Assembly (NCBI GenBank): GCA_943914465.1
Contig: CALUCD010000001.1
Span: 186,001-250,000, forward strand
Direction of reading: 5' to 3'
Source: an uncultured Corynebacterium sp.
GTDB taxonomy: Bacteria > Actinomycetota > Actinomycetes > Mycobacteriales > Mycobacteriaceae
DNA length: 64,000 nt
Positions 52,445 to 61,936 of the stretch are shown here, one piece after another. The first letter of the stretch is position 1. The number at the start of each line of letters is the position of its first letter. A program made the position numbers and the translations under genes. A model generated the notes under the pieces. It saw only the letters and a program-made list of their open reading frames with translations, had not been told where the DNA came from and searched no databases.

Positions 52445-53032
52445 TCAGTCCGGGAGACGGTCCCCGTGAGCGCCTCCCGCGTACGCGAGGAAGTTCAAAA
52501 CCCAGTACACCGACGCCGCTGAAAATGGCGCAACCAGCCACGCAATCCGTGGGCTGATGGGCGGGGCGAGCTCAAAGGATGCGCCGCCGGGCGGCACGTC
52601 ATGCGGTGAACTCGGGTACAGCAACTGAACAACCGCATCTCCCGCAGCAGCAACGGCGTACGCAGCGGCGAGCGCGACTGCAGTCACCCACAGCATTAAC
52701 CCAACGCCGCTAACGCTCCCAGCTGCGCCACGTCGGCTGCGCAGCCAGGCAAGACCCGCAAGCGCTGCGCCGATACAGGCGGTCAGAGCGGTGAACCATC
52801 CAAGAGCCGCGAACTGCGCACTAGGATCGCTCGCCGCGCTATCAATGACCACCGTGTCTTTCTCAACGTGCCCGACATACGTCGGTCGCAGAAAACCCCA
52901 GGCCACTCCCCCAAGCAGGCCGAGGAGCAAGCCAGCTACCAAAAGCCCCGCGCTCATACCTACTCGCTGAGACACTCGGCGGGCGGGTACGCGCTGCGGG
53001 GCGAAAGTTGAAAATTCGACAGGAGTGGACAT
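52445..53032 (-). CDS. DUF2567-like membrane protein
   Basis: 195 residues from ATG 53032 with four membrane segments (AGLLVAGLLLGLLGGVAWGF; GWFTALTACIGAALAGLAWL; GLMLWVTAVALAAAYAVAAAG; WLVAPFSAASVYWVLNFLAY). Between segments 1 and 2 is an extracytoplasmic loop with VEKDTVVIDS. The layout matches small actinobacterial envelope proteins (DUF2567); function unknown. It lies 14 bases after the lipoprotein gene and is probably co-transcribed with it. I see no ribosome site at 53032; ATG 53068 would overlap the lipoprotein gene. Confidence 0.65.
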   Translation of the reverse strand: MSTPVEFSTFAPQRVPARRVSQRVGMSAGLLVAGLLLGLLGGVAWGFLRPTYVGHVEKDTVVIDSAASDPSAQFAALGWFTALTACIGAALAGLAWLRSRRGAAGSVSGVGLMLWVTAVALAAAYAVAAAGDAVVQLLYPSSPHDVPPGGASFELAPPISPRIAWLVAPFSAASVYWVLNFLAYAGGAHGDRLPD

Positions 53033-53046
53033 TGGCGGCGCTGAAG

Positions 53047-53790
53047 TTAAGCCGTGCATACCTTCCACTTGCCGTCTTCTTTAGAGAAGAGCTGGACCTG
53101 CGTCTTCTCACCTTCCGTGTTGTTGATTGTCACGGAAGCCGACGCGCGGTCACCGTCAACGCGCACATCAGAGACCTTCACATCGGACTGGGCAATCTCA
53201 ATCGGGCCGTCCTGCTGTTCCTGCGCGGTAGCCAGCTTCTCCACCATCTCCAGAGTCAGCCCCTGTCGCTGCATCTCCTCCATCGCCGGGCGGCGGACCG
53301 CCTCGCAAGAGTTATCCAAAATCGTGCGAGTCCACTTCGGGAACGACTCCGGGTTAGTCACCTGACGCACCACTTCTTCCATTTCGCGGCGGTCGGCATC
53401 GGTGCCCGTGCGGCCGTCAGGAATCGGCTCATAGGTACGAACCTCAATTGGGCCATCTCCAAACGGGTTAGGAATGGACTGTACACCTCCTCCAGCTGCC
53501 GCAGGATTGGTCCCGTTGCGGCTTGCGGAACCGCCGTTAGCGGTCGCGTCCTCGCCGCCGTCAGCGTCTTTCGTCGCTTCATCCTCGGCAGCGCCGTCTG
53601 CTTTGTCCCCGTCGGCGTCCTTGTTTTCGTCATTGTTTCCGCCGCCGGGCACAATCGTGGCAGAAGCCGCTGTGGAAAGACCACCGTCGGCCGTTTCCTC
53701 TTTGGAACCGCAGGCGCCAAGCGTCAGCGTCAAGGCAATCGCAGCAGCGGTTGCTGCGGCGGCTTTGATCGGTGTGGTTGGTAGCGTCAC
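53047..53790 (-). CDS. Lipoprotein of unknown function
   Basis: 247 residues from GTG 53790, which has GGAGA about 7 bases upstream. A signal peptide and lipobox LTLGAC give a lipidated N-terminus. Residues about 35-105 are a low-complexity Asp/Ala/Gly/Lys-rich stalk. The folded C-terminal part has VVRQVTNPESFPKWTRTI, CEAVRRPAMEEMQRQGL and a final beta-rich module (VKVSDVRVDGDRASASVTI, FSKEDGKWKVC), two cysteines. I recognise no family. Divergent from the TetR gene. Confidence 0.8.
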   Translation of the reverse strand: MTLPTTPIKAAAATAAAIALTLTLGACGSKEETADGGLSTAASATIVPGGGNNDENKDADGDKADGAAEDEATKDADGGEDATANGGSASRNGTNPAAAGGGVQSIPNPFGDGPIEVRTYEPIPDGRTGTDADRREMEEVVRQVTNPESFPKWTRTILDNSCEAVRRPAMEEMQRQGLTLEMVEKLATAQEQQDGPIEIAQSDVKVSDVRVDGDRASASVTINNTEGEKTQVQLFSKEDGKWKVCTA

Positions 53791-53954
53791 GAATATCTCT
53801 CCTCGAAGTGCCCGAGCGTGCGATCTACACGGGCTAGGTATCAAACGGTCAACCGCCCACGGCCGCAGAAGCAAGCCGCGCAAGCGACTCAACGGTCCGC
53901 CGGGGTCTCCTTCGGGCATTTTATCAACGCCAAGCTGAACCGAAAGTCTAGCGT

Positions 53955-53969
53955 AGATGCTAAGCATCT
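53955..53969. promoter_or_regulatory. Inverted repeat in the lipoprotein-TetR gap
   Basis: AGATGC and GCATCT form a perfect 6-base inverted repeat around TAA, 24 bases upstream of a second palindrome. It may be a second operator or part of the divergent promoters. Confidence 0.3.
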
Positions 53970-53992
53970 GGACCATCTCTGTAAAGATACCT

Positions 53993-54006
53993 GGGCCTAT
54001 AGGCCC
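53993..54006. promoter_or_regulatory. Perfect 14-base palindrome, candidate TetR operator
   Basis: GGGCCTATAGGCCC reads the same on both strands and lies 17 bases before the TetR start codon. Size and position suit autorepression by the TetR-family protein. Confidence 0.5.
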
Positions 54007-54023
54007 CGATACAGGAAGCGACT

Positions 54024-54596
54024 ATGCAGCTGTCCCGCAAATCTATCACGAGAGCCGCCATCGGCATTTTGGAGCAGTACGGCTTGGCCGACGTTTCGAT
54101 GCGTCGGATCGCCACCACGCTGGGCGTAGCCCCCGGCGCGCTCTACTGGCACTTCGCCAATAAACAGGAACTGATCGCCTCAATGGCTTCTCACATCGTC
54201 GCGCCAGTGTTCGCCACTGCCCCCACAGACCCGGAGGCACTGTGTGCGCTGCTGCGCCAACAAGTACTCGACGTTCGCGACGGCGCCGAAGTCGTCGTCG
54301 CCGCGATCGGGCAACCCAAGGCGCCAATCCGGACTGAGCTTGCCCAGGCTTTCGAAGCGGCGGTTGAACAGGTGGCGCCACGCACAGCGTCGCCAAGCGA
54401 TATGCGTGCCGCGGCGAGCGGGTTGCTGCACCTCACGCTGGGAGCGGCCGCCGTACAGCAGTCTGAAACCCAGCTTGCCCAGGCAACAGGCGCCGCAGCT
54501 GAGACTCGGGACGTCGTTGCGGAGCACGCAGCTTCAGTGCGTTTCTTGCTCCGCGGATTGATGGATCCACAAGCTCAGCAACATCCAAGCAGGTAG
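54024..54596 (+). CDS. TetR-family transcriptional regulator
   Basis: DNA-binding repressor of 190 residues. Residues 1-50 form the helix-turn-helix (ITRAAIGILEQYGLADVSMRRIATTLGVAPGALYWHF, in parts), with the Tyr-Trp-His signature of the family. The C-terminal ligand-binding part is alanine-rich. ATG has AGGAAG upstream. Its palindromic site is directly in front. It is divergent from the lipoprotein gene and 53 bases before glgX; the ligand and targets are unknown, but glgX and the lipoprotein are candidates. Confidence 0.9.
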   Translation: MQLSRKSITRAAIGILEQYGLADVSMRRIATTLGVAPGALYWHFANKQELIASMASHIVAPVFATAPTDPEALCALLRQQVLDVRDGAEVVVAAIGQPKAPIRTELAQAFEAAVEQVAPRTASPSDMRAAASGLLHLTLGAAAVQQSETQLAQATGAAAETRDVVAEHAASVRFLLRGLMDPQAQQHPSR

Positions 54597-54635
54597 CCCA
54601 GCCGGGTGTGCGCGTTTGAGGGAACCGCGTTGCAC

Positions 54636-54641
54636 TACAGT
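54636..54641 (+). promoter_or_regulatory. Candidate -10 box of a leaderless glgX transcript
   Basis: TACAGT lies 8 bases before the glgX ATG at 54650 with no Shine-Dalgarno sequence. A GTTTGA about 16 bases further upstream is a weak -35. Confidence 0.5.
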
Positions 54642-54649
54642 AAAACGTC

Positions 54650-56827
54650 ATGACTGCATCCACCCCTCAGCGACCCGCTCCGCAGACTGCCCCCGAAAAG
54701 TGGCCTGGATCCGCGTATCCACTTGGCTCCACTTACGACGGCGCAGGCACCAACTTCGCGCTGTTTTCTGCCGTCGCCGACAAGGTGGAATTGTGCCTGA
54801 TTGATCGCGAGGGCAACGAAACCCGAATTGAACTTGAAGAACGTGATAACTACGTGTGGCACGCCTACCTCCCGGGGGTATCACCAGGGCAGCGCTACGG
54901 CTACCGGGTGCACGGTGCCTGGGACCCGCACAATGGCAAACGGTGTGATGCAACGAAGCTACTGGTTGACCCATACGCACGCGCGTTTGATGGAGAGTTT
55001 GACCAACACTCCTCACTGTTCTCATATGACATCCACGCCGACGACCCGGGCACTGGCCGCAATGAGGAGGACTCACTCGGCCACACCATGCTCTCAGTAG
55101 TGGTCAACCCGTTTTTTGATTGGGGCGATGACCGCTCGCCCAACATTCCAGATGAGGAATCTGTCATCTACGAATGCCACGTCAAAGGAATGACGCAAAC
55201 CCACCCTGACATCCCGGAAAACCTGCGGGGCACGTACGCGGGAATGGCGCACCCCGCGATGATTGAATACCTGTCGGACCTTGGCGTGACTTCAATCGAA
55301 CTCTTGCCGGTCCACCAATTCCTGCAGGATGACCGGCTACGCGACCTGGGTCTGCGCAATTACTGGGGGTACAACACCTTCGGCTTCTTCGCGCCAGAAC
55401 ACAATTACTCCGCTTCCGATAAGCCGGGCGATGCGGTAGCTGAATTCAAACAGATGGTGCGCGCCTACCACGAGGCGGGCATGGAGATCATTCTCGACGT
55501 GGTTTACAACCACACCGCTGAGGGCAATCACCTTGGTCCGACGATCGCCTTCCGCGGTATCGATAATGAGGCGTATTACCGCCTGGTAGAAGGCGATCGC
55601 TTCCACTACATGGACTACACCGGCACCGGTAACTCCTTCAACGTGCGCGACCCGCACTCCCTCCAGCTCATCATGGATTCACTGCGCTACTGGGTCTCCG
55701 AGATGCACGTGGACGGGTTCCGCTTTGACCTCGCCTCTACGTTGGCTCGCGAGTTCTCAGACGTGGACCGCCTTGCCACCTTCTTCGACTTAGTGCAGCA
55801 AGATCCCGTGGTCTCACAGGTCAAGCTCATAGCCGAGCCGTGGGATGTGGGCGAAAACGGTTACCAAGTTGGCAACTTTCCTGCGCTGTGGAGCGAGTGG
55901 AACGGCAAGTACCGCGACACCATGCGTGACTTTTGGCGGGGCGAACCCGCAACACTTGGTGAGTTCGCTTCACGGCTCACCGGCTCGTCGGATCTGTACC
56001 AGCACAATGGTCGCCGGCCAGCACACTCAATCAACTTCATCACCGCCCATGACGGGTTCACACTCAACGACCTGGTCAGCTATAACGAAAAGCACAACGA
56101 GGACAACGGCGAGGACAATCGCGATGGCGAAAGCCATAACCGCTCGTGGAATTGCGGTGAAGAAGGCCCCACCGACAACCCGGAGATACGAAAGTTACGG
56201 GCACAGCAGCGCCGCAACTTCTTGACCACACTGCTGCTGTCTCAAGGCACGCCGATGATCGCCCACGGCGATGAATTTGCGCGCACGCAGGGCGGCAACA
56301 ACAACGTGTACTGCCAGGATAACGAGATCGCCTGGATGAACTGGGACAGGCTTGAGGAGGCGGAAGATCTCCACGGTTTCACCAAACGCCTCATCGCTAT
56401 CCGCAAAGCACACCCAGTCTTTCGACGCCGGCGCTTCCTCAGCGGCGGTGCGTTAGGCGAAGATGTAGAAGAACGTGAAATTGCGTGGCTCGTGCCCGAC
56501 GGCCAGATGATGACGCAATCAGATTGGGATTACGCCTTTGGCAAAGCTCTGATGGTGTTTCTCAACGGCAATGCTATTTCCGAATCGGACCGGCGGGGCC
56601 GCAAAGTCGGCGACGACTCATTCGTACTCATGTTCAATGCGCACTACGAGGATATTGACTTCACGGCCCCGCCAGAACAATTCGGCCGCCACTGGGAGGT
56701 CTTGATTGACACCACAGAACCGCTTGGTTACCCAGCTGAGAAATCAGTCATCGGTGCTGGAGATTCGGTGACGGTGCCGGCTCGCTCGACGCTGGTGCTC
56801 AAACAGGTGGAGCAGCCAGCCGGATAG
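54650..56827 (+). CDS. glgX: Glycogen debranching enzyme GlgX
   Basis: Hydrolyses alpha-1,6 branches of glycogen limit dextrins. The 725 residues have a CBM48-like N-terminus (GSTYDGAGTNFALFSAVADKVEL in parts), then the GH13 barrel: VVYNHTAEGNH, GFRFDLAST with the nucleophile, LIAEPWDVGENGYQ with the acid/base, and NFITAHDGFTLNDLVSYN. Residues 640-725 are the C-terminal beta domain. It works with glgP upstream and feeds treY-treZ. The start is ATG 54650 with TACAGT 8 bases upstream. Confidence 0.97.
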   Translation: MTASTPQRPAPQTAPEKWPGSAYPLGSTYDGAGTNFALFSAVADKVELCLIDREGNETRIELEERDNYVWHAYLPGVSPGQRYGYRVHGAWDPHNGKRCDATKLLVDPYARAFDGEFDQHSSLFSYDIHADDPGTGRNEEDSLGHTMLSVVVNPFFDWGDDRSPNIPDEESVIYECHVKGMTQTHPDIPENLRGTYAGMAHPAMIEYLSDLGVTSIELLPVHQFLQDDRLRDLGLRNYWGYNTFGFFAPEHNYSASDKPGDAVAEFKQMVRAYHEAGMEIILDVVYNHTAEGNHLGPTIAFRGIDNEAYYRLVEGDRFHYMDYTGTGNSFNVRDPHSLQLIMDSLRYWVSEMHVDGFRFDLASTLAREFSDVDRLATFFDLVQQDPVVSQVKLIAEPWDVGENGYQVGNFPALWSEWNGKYRDTMRDFWRGEPATLGEFASRLTGSSDLYQHNGRRPAHSINFITAHDGFTLNDLVSYNEKHNEDNGEDNRDGESHNRSWNCGEEGPTDNPEIRKLRAQQRRNFLTTLLLSQGTPMIAHGDEFARTQGGNNNVYCQDNEIAWMNWDRLEEAEDLHGFTKRLIAIRKAHPVFRRRRFLSGGALGEDVEEREIAWLVPDGQMMTQSDWDYAFGKALMVFLNGNAISESDRRGRKVGDDSFVLMFNAHYEDIDFTAPPEQFGRHWEVLIDTTEPLGYPAEKSVIGAGDSVTVPARSTLVLKQVEQPAG

Positions 56828-56858
56828 GGTGTTGCCCCAAGGCACTACCCTAGGGGCC

Positions 56859-58259
56859 ATGATTGCATCGCACGGCGCACGCATATCCGTGACCAGCGAG
56901 GAGATCATCCTCTCCCCGACCGACCTAGCCGCATCGCTGCGTGGTGACGGTCGGCAGCGCAGCATCGCGTTGGCCGCCATCACCGGTGTGCAGCCCGTCC
57001 CGGGTGATACCTGGGACCCTGGCCATCTGCTTGTCACCGAGGGGGAAACCACCCACGCGATTGCCTTCAGCCCAGGTGACACTGAAGGACCGGCGAAGCT
57101 GGCGTCACTGATTGCCGCAGCGCGCCGTGGCGACGCACCAGACGCCGAGAGCGTGGACGGCGCCGCTGGCATACCCGGGTTCAGCTTTGTCGCCTTCGAT
57201 GTCGAGACGGCGAACCAGCAGTGGGGTTCAATCTGTCAGATTGGCATGGTCAAGGTGATCGACGGCGAGGAGGTCGAGCGGGTCTCTTGGTTGTGCCAAC
57301 CACCACAAGGAATAGACTACTTCGACCCCTACAACGTCAATCTTCACGGGATTACCCGCGACGCGGTGGCGGGTGAGCCAGGGGTAGCAGATCTCATCGC
57401 TCGGGTGGTCGAGTTCGCCGGCGATCTTCCCGTGGTTGCGCATAACGCCCAGTTTGATGCGACCGCGCTGCGCAATGCCTGCGTGGCCACCGGCACGCCG
57501 ATCCCGCCGATGATGTTTGCCTGCAGCCTCGCGCAAGCACGCGTCGCACAGCTCGATGTGGTCAATCACCGTTTGCCTACCCTCGCCGAGTTTTTCGCAG
57601 TGGCGTTAGACAATCACCATGATGCGTGCGCGGACGCAGCCGCATGCGCTGGCGTCATGGTGGGGTTGGCGCGCCGTGCCTCACACGAAGGATCGCTCAT
57701 GAGCTTTGTCCATGACGCTGGATTCGCGCTCGGCTCAATCGATGCTGCGCGGGTGACCCCTGTCTTGCGCGACCGCTCCGGTGCAACGCGAGCGCTGCAA
57801 GCCCAGCGCGTCACCGAAGGCGGCATTTCCGCGGCCGTGGCAGCCGTGGCAGCGCCGCGCGGCAGCAACCAGGAAGGCGAAGGCGCCCAACCGGGCGCCA
57901 AGGAAGGGGCAAACGACAATCGCGCTTCGCGTCAGCGCCACAGCGCACCGTGGCAAGCGGTTGCCACCCCAGATACGGTGCCCGACCCAAACCCTCAAGC
58001 AGACCCCAACTCGCCGCTTTACGGCGAGCACGTCACGCTCACTGGGGATTTTGAGCCACACGATAAAGGTGAATTGTGGGCGAAGATTGCCGAGCTTGGC
58101 GGCCAGGTGGGTAAGAACGTGACCAAGAAAACTACTATCCTCGTCGCTGGTGAATGGGCGACAATGACATCCAAGGAAAAGCGCGCCCGCGAGTTGCAAG
58201 ACAATGGCCAAGACATCCAGATCTGGTCGGCTGATGAGCTTTATACAGCTCTCGGCTAA
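56859..58259 (+). CDS. DnaQ-type 3'-5' exonuclease with BRCT domain
   Basis: Probable nuclease of DNA repair. Residues 1-100 are a PH/N-terminal unit of unclear role. The exonuclease domain at about 108-275 has Asp114-x-Glu116 (AFDVETANQQWGSICQIGM), His195/Asp200 (VVAHNAQFDATAL) and His254-Asp255, Asp259 (NHHDACADA), all catalytic positions. A charged linker of about 75 residues (GSNQEGEGAQPGAKEGAND) leads to a BRCT domain (residues about 392-466, GEHVTLTGDFEPHDKGELW, GGQVGKNVTKKTT). Start ATG 56859 has TACCCT 7 bases upstream; the GTG at 56829 is less likely. Confidence 0.85.
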   Translation: MIASHGARISVTSEEIILSPTDLAASLRGDGRQRSIALAAITGVQPVPGDTWDPGHLLVTEGETTHAIAFSPGDTEGPAKLASLIAAARRGDAPDAESVDGAAGIPGFSFVAFDVETANQQWGSICQIGMVKVIDGEEVERVSWLCQPPQGIDYFDPYNVNLHGITRDAVAGEPGVADLIARVVEFAGDLPVVAHNAQFDATALRNACVATGTPIPPMMFACSLAQARVAQLDVVNHRLPTLAEFFAVALDNHHDACADAAACAGVMVGLARRASHEGSLMSFVHDAGFALGSIDAARVTPVLRDRSGATRALQAQRVTEGGISAAVAAVAAPRGSNQEGEGAQPGAKEGANDNRASRQRHSAPWQAVATPDTVPDPNPQADPNSPLYGEHVTLTGDFEPHDKGELWAKIAELGGQVGKNVTKKTTILVAGEWATMTSKEKRARELQDNGQDIQIWSADELYTALG

Positions 58260-58302
58260 GCCCCTGAGTCAGTGACAGGAATGATAGGAAGGTCTCTACA
58301 GC

Positions 58303-60864
58303 ATGCGCCGGCCCATCACGTCAACGTACCGCCTCCAGCTGCGCGGCCCTGGGGCGGACCCGTCTGGCCGAGCGTTCGGGTTTGCCGAGGCTGCGGAACA
58401 AGTTCCTTACCTGCGTTCCCTTGGTGTTTCTCACCTCTACCTCTCCCCGATCTTCGCAGCTGTGCGCGAGTCCAACCACAACTACGACGTCACCGACCCG
58501 ACCGAAATCAACCCTGAGTTGGGTGGCATCGACGGATTGCGTGAACTCGCCCGCACCGCACATGAGGCCGGACTGGGGTTAATACTCGACGTGGTGCCTA
58601 ACCATCTGGGGGTGGAAACCCCCCGCATGAACCGGTGGTGGTGGGATGTGCTCAAACACGGCCGGGAATCAGAGTTTGAGTGCTACTTCGATATCGACTG
58701 GCACGAGGACAATGGTGCCGGCGGCAAGCTGGGGTTGCCCGTGCTGGGCGCGCCGGGTGATGAGGACAAGTTGGAGCTAATCCACCTGCCTGCCGAGGAG
58801 TTCCCGGCTGGCGCCGCGCCTGAGGGGGAAGACGTGCTGCGTTATTACGACAGCTTCTTTCCCTTGGCGCCTGGCAGCTACACTACGCTCGAGGACGACC
58901 CGCGCGAGGTCTATGAACGCCAGGCCTACCGGCTGATGTTCTGGCGCGACGGGGTCATTTCGTATCGCAGGTTCTTTTCCGTTAATGGGCTCGCAGGCAT
59001 CCGCCAGGAAGATCCGCTGGTGTTCGAGCACACACATCGCGTGTTGCGCCAACTCATCGCAGAGGACCTCATTGACGGCATCCGCGTGGACCATCCGGAC
59101 GGGTTGACGGATCCGTTTGAATACCTCACCCGGCTGCGTGATCTGATTGGGCAGGATCGGTGGCTGGTGGTGGAGAAGATCCTCGGGGTGATTGAGCCGC
59201 TCGATCCGCGTCTGAATGTCGATGGCACCACTGGCTACGATGCATTGCGCGAGCTCGATGGCGTTTTTGTCAACCGCGCTGCGGAGGACACGCTGAGCAT
59301 GCTCGCACTCCAGCAATCGGGTTCCACCTGGGATGAGCATGCGATCGATGCGGCGGAGCACCAACTGAAGTGTGAGGTTGCGGGTGCCGAGCTCGGCGCC
59401 GAGGTGCGCCGACTCGTGCGCGCGATACGCAGGGACAACTTTTCGACGGCGGGCCAGCAGGTCTCAGAAGAAGAGCTCACGTCAACTGTGATCGAGCTGG
59501 TCGCCGCGATTCCGGTCTACCGCGCGGACTACCGGTCGCTGTCGCGCATCACATCAACTGTGATCGCGGAGATGGCAAAGCGGTTCCCTTCGCGGAACAA
59601 CGCCCTCGATCTGATTGCTGCCGCCTTACTTGCAGAAGGGGAAGCGAAAAATCGTTTCGCGCAGGTGTGCGGCGCGGTCATGGCGAAAGGCGTCGAGGAC
59701 ACCTTGTTCTACCGCGCGAGCCGGCTGGTGGCGCTCCAGGAGGTCGGTGGGGCGCCGGGGCGATTCGGCGTGGGTGCTGCGGAATTTCATCTCCTGCAGC
59801 AAGAACGAGCGCAACTGTGGCCGTCGGCGATGACGACGCTGACCACACACGACACAAAGCGCACGGAGGACACCCGGGCGCGAATGATCGCCATTACTGA
59901 AGCCGCCGATGAGTTTGCGGAGTTGGTGCGCCAGGTGGTGGCAATAGTGCCCCCACCTGACACCTCGACGGCGCATTTTCTCTTCCAGAACGTCTTGGGT
60001 GTGTGGCCGGCAGACGGAGCGGTCACTGAGGCGCTGCGTGAGCGCCTGCACCTGTACGCGGTCAAGGCGGTGCGCGAGGCTGGGGTTCACTCCTCCTGGT
60101 TTGACTCAGAAGTCGGCTTTGAGCAGCGAATCTTGGATTGGGTTGACGCATTGCTGTTCGGTCCGGCTGCGACGATGATATCCGAGTTCGTCGCTCGTAT
60201 TGACGCTGCGGGTGTGCACGTCTCCTTAGGGCGCAAAGTGCTCCAGTTGGCGGGAGCGGGCATTCCTGACACGTACCAGGGCCAAGAGTTCATGGACTTT
60301 TCGCTCGTGGACCCGGACAACCGGAGGTTTGTGGATTACACCGCCCGCCATCAGGCGCTGAAGCAGTACATGCACGCCCGGCAGACTGACCACTTCGAGC
60401 TGCGCTCCTACCTTCACGGTGCTGGTGCCGCGGATGCCGCTGGCGCTGACCATCCCGCTGCTCACGAGCTTTCGGGGTTGACCGGTGTTGCGGCCGACCG
60501 TGCGAAGCAACTCATTATCCGGGAGGGGTTGCACCTGCGCCGCGAGTACGCGGATGTGTTCCTCCGCGGCGAGCATCAGGCGGTGTTCGCCGTTGGTGAG
60601 GCCCATGGGCACCTCATTGGATTAGCGCGCGGGGATGCGGCCGTCAGTGGCTTGAGCGTGATCGCGTGTGCGACTCGGATGCCACTGATCTTGGCGGCTC
60701 GCGGTGGCTGGGGTGAAACAACAGTGCAGCTGCCGACGGGTAAGTGGACCGACCGTTTCACCGGGCGCGCATTTGAGGGGACTGTTCGAGTGGCGGATCT
60801 GTTCGAGGTGCTTCCTACTGCTCTGCTTGTTGCTCAGCAGCTCACTGAAGCGGGACGGTTGTAG
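58303..60864 (+). CDS. treY: Maltooligosyl trehalose synthase TreY
   Basis: Rearranges the reducing end of maltodextrins to an alpha,alpha-1,1 trehalose end. The 853-residue GH13 protein shows TSTYRLQL-like ITSTYRLQLRGPGADP, LILDVVPNHLGVE, GIRVDHPDGLTDPFEYL with the nucleophile, VVEKILGVIEPL and the C-terminal TTVQLPTGKWTDRFTG. The ATG has GGAAGG about 10 bases upstream. With TreZ it produces trehalose from glycogen; GlgX upstream supplies linear chains. Confidence 0.97.
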   Translation: MRRPITSTYRLQLRGPGADPSGRAFGFAEAAEQVPYLRSLGVSHLYLSPIFAAVRESNHNYDVTDPTEINPELGGIDGLRELARTAHEAGLGLILDVVPNHLGVETPRMNRWWWDVLKHGRESEFECYFDIDWHEDNGAGGKLGLPVLGAPGDEDKLELIHLPAEEFPAGAAPEGEDVLRYYDSFFPLAPGSYTTLEDDPREVYERQAYRLMFWRDGVISYRRFFSVNGLAGIRQEDPLVFEHTHRVLRQLIAEDLIDGIRVDHPDGLTDPFEYLTRLRDLIGQDRWLVVEKILGVIEPLDPRLNVDGTTGYDALRELDGVFVNRAAEDTLSMLALQQSGSTWDEHAIDAAEHQLKCEVAGAELGAEVRRLVRAIRRDNFSTAGQQVSEEELTSTVIELVAAIPVYRADYRSLSRITSTVIAEMAKRFPSRNNALDLIAAALLAEGEAKNRFAQVCGAVMAKGVEDTLFYRASRLVALQEVGGAPGRFGVGAAEFHLLQQERAQLWPSAMTTLTTHDTKRTEDTRARMIAITEAADEFAELVRQVVAIVPPPDTSTAHFLFQNVLGVWPADGAVTEALRERLHLYAVKAVREAGVHSSWFDSEVGFEQRILDWVDALLFGPAATMISEFVARIDAAGVHVSLGRKVLQLAGAGIPDTYQGQEFMDFSLVDPDNRRFVDYTARHQALKQYMHARQTDHFELRSYLHGAGAADAAGADHPAAHELSGLTGVAADRAKQLIIREGLHLRREYADVFLRGEHQAVFAVGEAHGHLIGLARGDAAVSGLSVIACATRMPLILAARGGWGETTVQLPTGKWTDRFTGRAFEGTVRVADLFEVLPTALLVAQQLTEAGRL

Positions 60865-60868
60865 CGCC

Positions 60869-61936
60869 GTGAACGCAGGAAAGACGAAGCGGGCAGACAC
60901 CAAGAAGGTTCCGGACGCGGTGATCGCGCGTCTGGGTTCGACCTACTTCGCCTGGTTGGAGGCGCACCCGGACATCGCACCCCAGTTGCAAGGAGCACTG
61001 CGTGAGTTGATGCTTGACGCGGGAATCAATTTCGACCGGGTTGACGTGCGGGTGAAGACGTGGCCGTCGCTCAAAGCAAAGGCACGCAAGTTGCGTGATG
61101 ACGAAACGCCCGCCTACCCCGACCCATGGAACGACATTCGCGACATCATCGGTGCGCGCGTGACTGTGCTGCACTCCACCGAAATTCCGGCAGTGCAACG
61201 ACTGCTCGCCGACCAGTTCGATGTGCTGCGCAGCGTAGACAAAGCCGAAGAGACCCGTGTGGCCGGTGGGTTTGGCTACGGATCACACCACCTGCTTGTA
61301 CGGATCACCGACCAGTCCGAGGGATTGGAAGCGTACGAAGGCACCGTCGTTGAGGTCCAAATCCGCACCGTGTTGCAGCACGCATGGGCCGAGTTTGAGC
61401 ATGATATCCGGTACAAGCGGGTGGGCAGCGGCGGGCTCGACCCGCAGGTTGACCGCGCTTTCACCCTCGCGGCGGGCCTCATTGAACTCGCCGACCAACA
61501 GTTTGACCAGATTGCCGATATCGCGCAGCCGTTCCAGTCGAGGGCGGCGGGGAGCGTAGAAGGCGCCGCCGCAGTGGCAGATATTGAAGCTGAACTGTCG
61601 CCAGAGACACTGCCGGGCATCTTGACTATCGTGTTGGGACCTCGGTTTCCCGTCTCACGCGTCGACGACTACCGCTTCCTGCACGAGTTGTTGCGCGCGC
61701 ATGGGATTGAGGATGTTGCGGCGCTCGGTGAGCTGATTAATCCCGCCGACATGGAGGCGGTTTCCAATTCGCTGGAGTATCGGTTTGTTCCCGGTCAAGT
61801 ACGCATTGTTGATGACTTGCTGCTCAATCGTTTCGGCGTCGAGCATATTGAGCGCACCGCAGATGCGGGGCATCGCCCTGAGGAGCGGCGCACTCGTCTA
61901 ACACGCAGGTTGCAGCAGCTTCGTGGGTCGCGCTAA
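60869..61936 (+). CDS. RelA/SpoT-domain small alarmone synthetase
   Basis: Makes guanosine tetra/pentaphosphate from GTP/GDP and ATP. From GTG 60869, 4 bases after the treY stop, the 355 residues have synthetase motifs: RVKTWPSLKAKARKL (61-75), the catalytic Asp92 in RDIIGARV, FGYGSHHLLVRI, and EVQIRTVLQHAWAEFEHDI through Tyr182-Lys183. No hydrolase (HD) domain is present. Residues about 220-355 form a long C-terminal part of unknown role, with motif SNSLEYRFVPGQ. C. glutamicum has related small synthetases. An upstream start at 60704 inside treY is rejected. Confidence 0.88.
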   Translation: MNAGKTKRADTKKVPDAVIARLGSTYFAWLEAHPDIAPQLQGALRELMLDAGINFDRVDVRVKTWPSLKAKARKLRDDETPAYPDPWNDIRDIIGARVTVLHSTEIPAVQRLLADQFDVLRSVDKAEETRVAGGFGYGSHHLLVRITDQSEGLEAYEGTVVEVQIRTVLQHAWAEFEHDIRYKRVGSGGLDPQVDRAFTLAAGLIELADQQFDQIADIAQPFQSRAAGSVEGAAAVADIEAELSPETLPGILTIVLGPRFPVSRVDDYRFLHELLRAHGIEDVAALGELINPADMEAVSNSLEYRFVPGQVRIVDDLLLNRFGVEHIERTADAGHRPEERRTRLTRRLQQLRGSR

